Part shown: positions 58,842 to 64,000 of the stretch, piece after piece | How the letters are laid out: every line of letters starts with the position of its first letter | Numbering within the stretch: the stretch's first letter is position 1 | Assembly (NCBI RefSeq): GCF_016920785.2 | Contig: NW_024609879.1 | Span: 14,819,145 to 14,883,144 of the forward strand | Source: Ixodes scapularis | Taxonomy: Eukaryota; Arthropoda; Arachnida; Ixodida; Ixodidae | Length of the DNA: 64,000 bases | Direction of reading: 5' to 3' | Made by a program: the position numbers and the translations under genes | The notes under the pieces: model-generated | Told to the model about the DNA's origin: nothing | Databases searched by the model: none | Seen by the model: only the letters and a program-made list of their open reading frames with translations

Positions 58842-58976
58842 CCTTTCAAAACTGTACTTAGCGAATGTCAAATGTCCTCTCACTTTCTTTTGTACTTTTG
58901 TTGAGTTACGCGAGTGCATGATATTACCTTGTGTTTTCTTTGTGTATCAAATGTTCAAAAGAAAAAGAAAGGGAAA

Positions 58977-59290
58977 TGTGGTGTTACCAGCATATGCGAC
59001 CGGCTCGAGTTACCTAGCGGGCACGGCCGTTTCGAGACCTCACGGGGTTTCGTGTTAGCCGGCGGCCGGAGGCGCCGCTGAGTCGGAGTCCAAGGCCACG
59101 GCCAAGGCTGCGCCGGGTCGACTAAAGATGACGCAATGTTCTAGAAAGATCGCAGCCTGTTGCCAGGCTTCCGGCTGTATGTATATATACGTAAGGAAGA
59201 CGAATAAAGGGGGTTGTCTGGTTGGGCCTTGAGAGCGGGTCTCTGTCTTTTCTTTGGCGTCGTAGGCCCGAGCAGCGGCCTAACGCTACA
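58977..59290 (+). repeat. 3' LTR of the Ty3/gypsy element (314 bp)
   Basis: Follows the purine tract AAAGAAAAAGAAAGGGAAA. It starts TGTGGTGTTA and ends TAACGCTACA, an imperfect inverted pair with canonical TG...CA. TATATATA lies at about 59181 and AATAAA at about 59203, in LTR order. Confidence 0.75.
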
Positions 59291-60558
59291 ATCAGCTTCG
59301 CGGCAGACGGCGCGAACGTGATGATGGGGACCCATCATTCAGTTGTGGCTCTCTTGAAGGCGGACATTCCGGGCATTTTCATTATGAAAAGCGTCTGCCA
59401 CTCGTTCCACCTCTGCGCATCATACGCGTGCAAGACCCTCCCGAGGGGAGTTGAGGACCTGGCCCGCGACGTCTACAACTACTTTTTGTCTCCGAAGCAA
59501 ACCTCCGGGTACAAGGAGTTCCAGGCGCTTGCAGACGTAAAACCGCACAAGCTGCTACACCCGAGTCAGACGCGGTGGCTGTCCCTGCAGGTCGTGGTGA
59601 CACGCCTCCTCGAACAGATGCCAGCACTTATTTCATTTTTCAAGAAAGCGGCCACGGAGGATCGCCTGCTCGCTGCGGAGACAATCCTCGACAAACTGCA
59701 AGATCCTTCAACGAAGTTGTACCTTGAGTTTTTGGAATACGTGCTGCCTCTCTTCACGAACCTGAACAAAGAGATGCAGTCTGAGGAGACGAGAATTCAC
59801 CTGCTCCACGAAAAGGTTTCAGGAGTGCTAAAAACCATCTTGGAGTTTTACATGAAGCCAGAATACCTGGAGGCCACCCCGTTGCCCGACGTCCAGTTCA
59901 AAGACCCCACCAAGTTTCTGCCTTTGGACTTCATGTACATCGGAGCCAAACCTACAGCAGCGCTGGCAAGTAACCTTCACGGCTTGGATAAGAGTCAGAT
60001 CCACAATTTTAGGCTGAGGTGTCTAGAATTTTTTATTGAAGCAGCACATCAGATCCATCAGAGGTTCCCCCTGAAGAGTGACCTGATAAAGAATCTACGA
60101 GTCTTGGACCCCAAAGTTGTTGCCAACAAGGAAGTTTCATCCATCGCACCACTAGCGGTGTCTCTCCCACTGCTTGTACCAGCAAGCGAAATCAACGACT
60201 TGGACAGAGAATGGAGGCTACTCCGAAACACGGACATGAGCCAACATATGAACTTGGGTGCCAGCCAGTTCTGGAACAGTGTGTCTCAAAGAAGGAAGGG
60301 CGACGATACACCAGAGTTCCCAGTACTCTCCAGTTTCATAAAAAACTCTTGTGCCAACCACACTCCAGCGCTGCCGTCGAGCGTGTGTTTTCACAGGTGA
60401 ATCTGCTGAAGACGAAGCAGAGGAACAGGCTCTCAACGGACGCTCTGTGCGGTTTGCTCCACGCGAAGAGAGCTTTGGCGGCTAGCGCATGTTCGAAGCT
60501 TGCGATCACACCCGCACATTTGAAGAGAATGAAAAAAGAAATGTACACCGACGGGTAG
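59291..60558 (+). pseudogene. hAT transposase, 5' truncated, one frameshift
   Basis: From the LTR edge the frame reads SFAADGANVMMGTHHSVVAL (the hAT 'DGAxxMxGxxxG' region with a catalytic Asp), KSVCHSFHLCASYACKTLP (the CxxHxxxL zinc/helical region) and HPSQTRWLSLQVVVTRLLEQ. It stays open for about 365 codons and then meets a frameshift near 60345. The other frame supplies LCQPHSSAAVERVFSQVN and KTKQRNRLSTDALCGLLHAK, the C-terminal dimerisation domain. The N-terminal BED-finger and first part are absent, replaced by gypsy LTR. A single frameshift suggests recent decay. Confidence 0.75.
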
Positions 60559-61061
60559 AAGCAGCATGTCGCATGGACCGCATGCCTTGAAAAACAGTAG
60601 ATAAGATGTTCTTTAGTGTTTTTCTACAGAAATAGTGTCTCCCACAAAGCGTACGTGCATGCTTGTCCTTCTGTTTCTCTAATCTTGCCCGTGTTGAATG
60701 TGTACTGACCTCATAGTGATATTGATGATATCCTTGCCCCGTCAAGAAATTTTTGTAATGTAGAGAGATAGCAATGAATATTATTTGTGTTCTATCATCT
60801 ATGGTGCATTTTTTTTTATTTTTGCAGAACTGTAAAGAAGTCCCAGCATGATGGCTAAATGGCTTGTTGCAACATTAAGCAAAAATATGTTAAAAAAAAA
60901 AAGAAAGCTCTGTTGTGTGACTTTACGACGGTCTTTTCATCGCCTATAAACAATAAAAAACAAAGTTAGGGATTTTTCGTCAAATCTGGGGGTTTTTTCG
61001 GCATCAACCTAGGGATAAGTCGACATCAGGGGTTGGCAACACTGCGTGCGCGTCTCTGATC
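60559..61061. other. hAT 3' flank; no feature
   Basis: AT-rich sequence with short A/T runs. CAGGGGTTGGCAACACTG at 61027-61044 resembles a hAT terminus, but I cannot pair it. Confidence 0.35.
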
Positions 61062-61628
61062 ATGCCGATCACAACAACTCCACGGAAAAAGTTTCATACT
61101 GTACACAAGTTTGGAAAAAACGAAAAAAGGGCCCGAGGAAGCTAATCCACGGCGCAGTTCAACTTCCCGCGAGCCTGAACGTCGACAACGAGGTGCGGGA
61201 GCCCGAACACGAAGATGTCGCATCGACGGCGCCGTCGACATCCGTGACTTCAAGCGAGCGAGTGCGGCTCGACACGGTGATGCTCCGCGCTTCCGAGGTC
61301 GACGAGAAAGAAAAAAAAGCCGAGGAAAAACTCTAAAGAACTTTCGTCGACGTCCGCTACAACGCGAAAAGCTGCCCTGATGGCCGGCGTCTCGGGCGCC
61401 GATCAAGAAGCTCCCGAGAGTACAGAGAGTTTCATAGTCGTAAGCCTCGACGTCGTGAACTCGCTTCTTCAACTTGCGAAGTGTAAAGCTTGTTGCGGCG
61501 ATGTCGAACTCATAAAATGCGATCGCGAGTATGGACTTGCAGTAAAACTCAAGCGATGTTGCAAGATTTGCGGGGATGTCGCACCCGAGTGGAGTTCGCC
61601 GCGGGTAGCAGTAAAAATCTGTCCGTGA
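61062..61628 (+). pseudogene. Mutator-like transposase N-terminus (copy D)
   Basis: Starts MPITTTPRKKFHTVHKFGKN at 61062, parallel to MNPKGKKFRTVQKYGKRW of copy A. After frame changes it has SFIVVSLDVVNSLLQLAKCK, CGDVELIKCDREYGLAVKL and CCKICGDVAPEWSSPR, matching SFFIVNKKLLNDLLSCA and CGIINSEWSSPR of copy A. The conserved Cys pattern (C-x2-CCG ... C-x2-CG) suggests a zinc ribbon. It ends in a stop at 61626, and the catalytic domain is not seen downstream. Confidence 0.65.
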
Positions 61629-62899
61629 ATGTTTTTTGCTGTTTTCTCGAAATGAGCTTTTTGCGCGGTTTGCTATTTTGCGGAAGCCGTATCTCAGGCT
61701 GTACACAACCAATCTTCCTAATTCTTTTTTTCTTTGGTAGGTGTATAAGTGGGGTATCCAATAAGGGGTCTAATTGCATCAACCTAGGCATCAGTATTTT
61801 TTGTTAGCACCTCCAACATAGATTGTAAAAATTTATTTATAAACTGAAAATTTCGAAATGCCGTAAAAATGTTATAAATAGTCATGGAGCCTTCATTTAT
61901 ACCTTATTGGATTATGTAGACCTTCTAGTTTACAGAGATATATTCCTTTTTGAGTTTTGTCTTCATAATTTTTTAAAATCTCGTCCATAAATGTTCAAAT
62001 AAAATAGTTAATTTTATCAAAACTAACCGAGCTATTTTAAAACAGAGTACATATTTGTCATCAGAATGGGAAGATGATTATGCTGTATAAATTTCATTTG
62101 GATTGGACCATAAATAAAAAAAAAAGCTCAAGAAGCAGTGTTTCCCCTTAAAGGCAGTGGATGCTATGGTTGTGGCTGAGACTGGGACAGAACAGGCGAC
62201 CACTGCGCTCTTGTATGGTGAAAACAATTAGGGGTCGATTTGCCAGTCACTAATTTTCTGGGTTCCGGTGAACCGATCGCTGTAACAGAATAAAAGTGGT
62301 TTCTGTTATACTGGGAACAGGACCATGTTTCTCTCACCACAAAATTAAGATGCGTTGCAAAATGGTAGGTCTTCAGTCAAATGTATTGTTAGCCATTAGA
62401 GTCAGGTGACAACTTATTGTTGCCCAATTCAAAGTTGTAATCGATTTCCATAACTTTTCAGTGAGAACATTTGGGGTTTTGCCGGCTGTCATCTTCGCGG
62501 TGCTTCTGTGCAAATATGCCACACTTTGTTTCACCTTCTGACCGCAGCAGAGGCTACATGCTATTGCACCCAATGGGCAATATTGAAGCAGCCGAAGAAC
62601 AGGAGATTATCAACGGTTAGTTTCGGTTTTGCGGGTTGTGTCTTCCATCTGCTATGTCTCCACACCGTTACTGCTCATGTCGTCGTGGATTGCATCATAC
62701 TTACGCGCGATGCAGTAAGTGCCCTTTACTTCTCGTCGCTACATATCAGAAACAGCGAATAATGAAACGAATATGACTTTGCTGGCACAGGGAGAGAGCG
62801 AAAATGTCGCAACGGTGAAGTCAAGTGAACGCAGATCGACGAATGCCGAATGCTGTGCCAGGTCACTGTATGCATTTGCTTGCAACCTCAAGAACATCT
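61629..62899. other. No gene recognised
   Basis: AT-rich sequence with short unassigned frames (62508-62762). Nothing I can support. Confidence 0.35.
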
Positions 62900-63076
62900 A
62901 CTGAGACCAGGCACGTAGCCAGGGGGGCGGCCCACGGGGCCTGGCCCCCCCCCCCACAAAATCTTCGATTTTGCTGGGACCTCCTCTCCCCCCTCTCCCT
63001 CATCCCTCACGGGCGAGCCCCCCCCCCCCCCCCCCCCCCCCCAAAAAAAAATCCTGGCTACGTGCCTGACTGAGAC
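62900..63076. mobile_element. hAT-type MITE with perfect 8-bp target duplication
   Basis: Element 62908-63068 (161 bp) starts CAGGCACGTAGCCAGG and ends CCTGGCTACGTGCCTG, an exact 16-bp inverted repeat. It is flanked by ACTGAGAC at 62900-62907 and 63069-63076. The interior is C-rich (C run at about 63018-63042) with an adjoining A run. The 'CAGGCACGTAGCCAGG' end is a common invertebrate MITE end. It has no coding capacity. Confidence 0.9.
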
Positions 63077-63263
63077 TAAAACTCTAGTTTTATAACACCC
63101 TTGCCCTTGCCGCCAAAGAGTATGAAAGTGGAAAAAAGAGGAGAAGGAGAGAAAAGACAAAGAGGAGAGGTGAAGAAAGGCGACTGACTGAATCATCCTG
63201 GCAAACCCTTACCAGGACCCCCGTCTGTGAGAAGCAGAAGCCAAAGTTGTGTATTCACTACAC

Positions 63264-63648
63264 CAGTGGGCCCGGCAGCAAGTGCTCGACAAGGATGCCA
63301 AAGCGTTTTATCATATCTTTACAAATCCTGTTAAGGCTCTTGGCAAACACATGGCCTTTATCAACAGGAAGCCTAAACGTCATCATCGGCGAAAATGCCA
63401 CATTGGCAACATCTGCAAATGGTTTCATGAAACCGTGTCCGTCATCACCAGGCTGCCCGAGTTGTGAATTGGACTGAAACACGTGCCCTCATCAGCACCG
63501 TTTTTGCCTGAATCCATCCAGTCACCCCAATCACCGCAAAAAATTCAGTGCCACTACATAAAAAAACAGCAGAAACCATCAACTACGTCAGTGGGCAAGA
63601 CAGAAACTGCTCAACAAGGATGCCAAAGTTTTTTATTCTATCTTTACA
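63264..63648 (+). repeat. Duplicated exon-like 60-bp segment
   Basis: 63264-63323 and 63589-63648 are about five-sixths identical over 60 bp. In one frame they read QWARQQVLDKDAKAFYHIFT and QWARQKLLNKDAKVFYSIFT. Most differences are conservative or silent, so both derive from a coding sequence. Copy 2 ends at ACAG|GTTAGT, a plausible splice donor; copy 1 continues as NPVKALGKHMAFINRK. The gene is not one I recognise. Confidence 0.55.
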
Positions 63649-63825
63649 GGTTAGTATTTTCAAATATTTTGGTTTCAAAAGCAACAATGTGTGTTTTTTC
63701 TTACTGCTTGGCCCAAAGACATGTTTTCCAATTTACCTTAAATGTCTAGAACTGCAAAGCACTGCTTGTGTATGTTGTGCTACGCATTTCCGAACTGCTA
63801 GATGCGGTATCCTCTTACTCTCTGG

Positions 63826-64000
63826 ATGCTCACAATAGCTCAGGAGCAACACTCCAAAGCAAAATTTTTTTTTAAACCTCTAAGACGCCGGTAAGCGCGA
63901 ATGCCCATTGTAGCTCCCAAGCAACACCTTATGTTTTGCCACCTACAAGATATATATATACGCCTTGATTTTATTCTATACCACAATTTGCTTGAGTTGG
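63826..64000 (+). repeat. Dispersed repeat, copy 2 (runs off the window)
   Basis: Same family as 49404-49590, sharing the blocks listed there. A short TA run (63951-63960) replaces the GATGGCAGCACGCG of copy 1. Confidence 0.75.

Larger units (their letters stand above)
56172..59290 (+). mobile_element. Ty3/gypsy retrotransposon, 5' truncated, with 3' LTR
   Basis: RT, RNase H and integrase are followed by a purine-rich tract (58958-58976) and a 314-bp LTR. The 5' LTR, gag, protease and start of RT are absent. The left side abuts a CMC-like transposase and the right side a hAT transposase. Confidence 0.85.

Noticed and set aside
62888..63196. Gly-rich minus-strand frame
   Set aside because: It is the translation of the C-rich core of the hAT MITE.
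1..64000. CRISPR arrays, bacterial operons or phage modules
   Set aside because: Introns, LTRs, LINEs and TIR elements show eukaryotic DNA. No regularly spaced direct repeats with unique spacers and no ribosome binding site pattern are present.

Overview
This is eukaryotic, intron-containing, repeat-dense DNA. The mix of element families points to an arthropod and best fits an ixodid tick: Mutator-like transposases with an SNYCHGC-type core, an I-clade LINE with RNase H, hAT, pogo/Tigger, Merlin, a P2X7-C-like domain and an OTU domain. The species assignment is inference. I recognise no intact host gene, rRNA, tRNA or CRISPR array. Nearly everything recognisable is a transposable element (TE) or a TE-linked domain, and almost all of it is broken by stops, frameshifts or nested insertions.

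Layout. 0.88-3.07 kb: pogo/Tigger-like element with terminal inverted repeats (TIRs) and a minus-strand transposase that keeps a readable intron. 3.4-5.07 kb: two inverted arrays of a ~45-bp repeat, probably the ends of another DNA element. 7.9-11.8 kb: fragments of a transposase-domain protein and a split Myb/SANT-like gene, with a foldback element at 10.1 kb. 15.1-16.4 kb: C-terminal half of a Mutator-like transposase running into half of a Tc1 transposase. 16.7-17.9 kb: non-autonomous hAT with a perfect 8-bp target duplication. 18.4-19.4 and 30.6-31.3 kb: two copies of a Merlin-like element, the first carrying a small solo LTR. 20.5-20.9 kb: inverted repeat and LINE tail. 22.65-24.78 kb: the longest Mutator-like transposase. 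27.9-30.6 kb: two Ty3/gypsy fragments. 31.6 kb: hAT C-terminus. 33.7-34.2 kb: third Mutator-like fragment. 34.8-35.5 kb: DDE_Tnp_4 transposase.

37.4-40.3 kb: I-clade LINE that lacks its endonuclease. 41.6-43.8 kb: a 150-bp palindrome and a 1.65-kb element with long TIRs. 44.76-46.94 kb: a second LINE interrupted by a 789-bp element. 48.4-50.84 kb: a cluster of BESS-like, P2X7-C-like, integrase-zinc-finger-like and OTU-like fragments. 52.0-52.5 kb: two adjoining MITEs. 54.16-60.56 kb: pogo N-terminus, CMC-like transposase, Ty3/gypsy pol plus 3' LTR, and hAT transposase joined end to end. 61.06-61.63 kb: N-terminus of a fourth Mutator-like copy. 62.9-63.07 kb: hAT MITE with a perfect 8-bp duplication. 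63.26-63.65 kb: a duplicated exon-like segment. The window ends inside a dispersed repeat also seen at 49.4 kb.

The nesting gives relative ages: the solo LTR is younger than Merlin copy 1, the 789-bp element is younger than the 45-kb LINE, and the 16.7-kb hAT is younger than its flank. The best candidates for something less described are the 3.4-5.07 kb inverted arrays, the long-TIR element at 42.2-43.8 kb and the domain cluster at 48.4-50.8 kb. None is demonstrated to be a new functional system.
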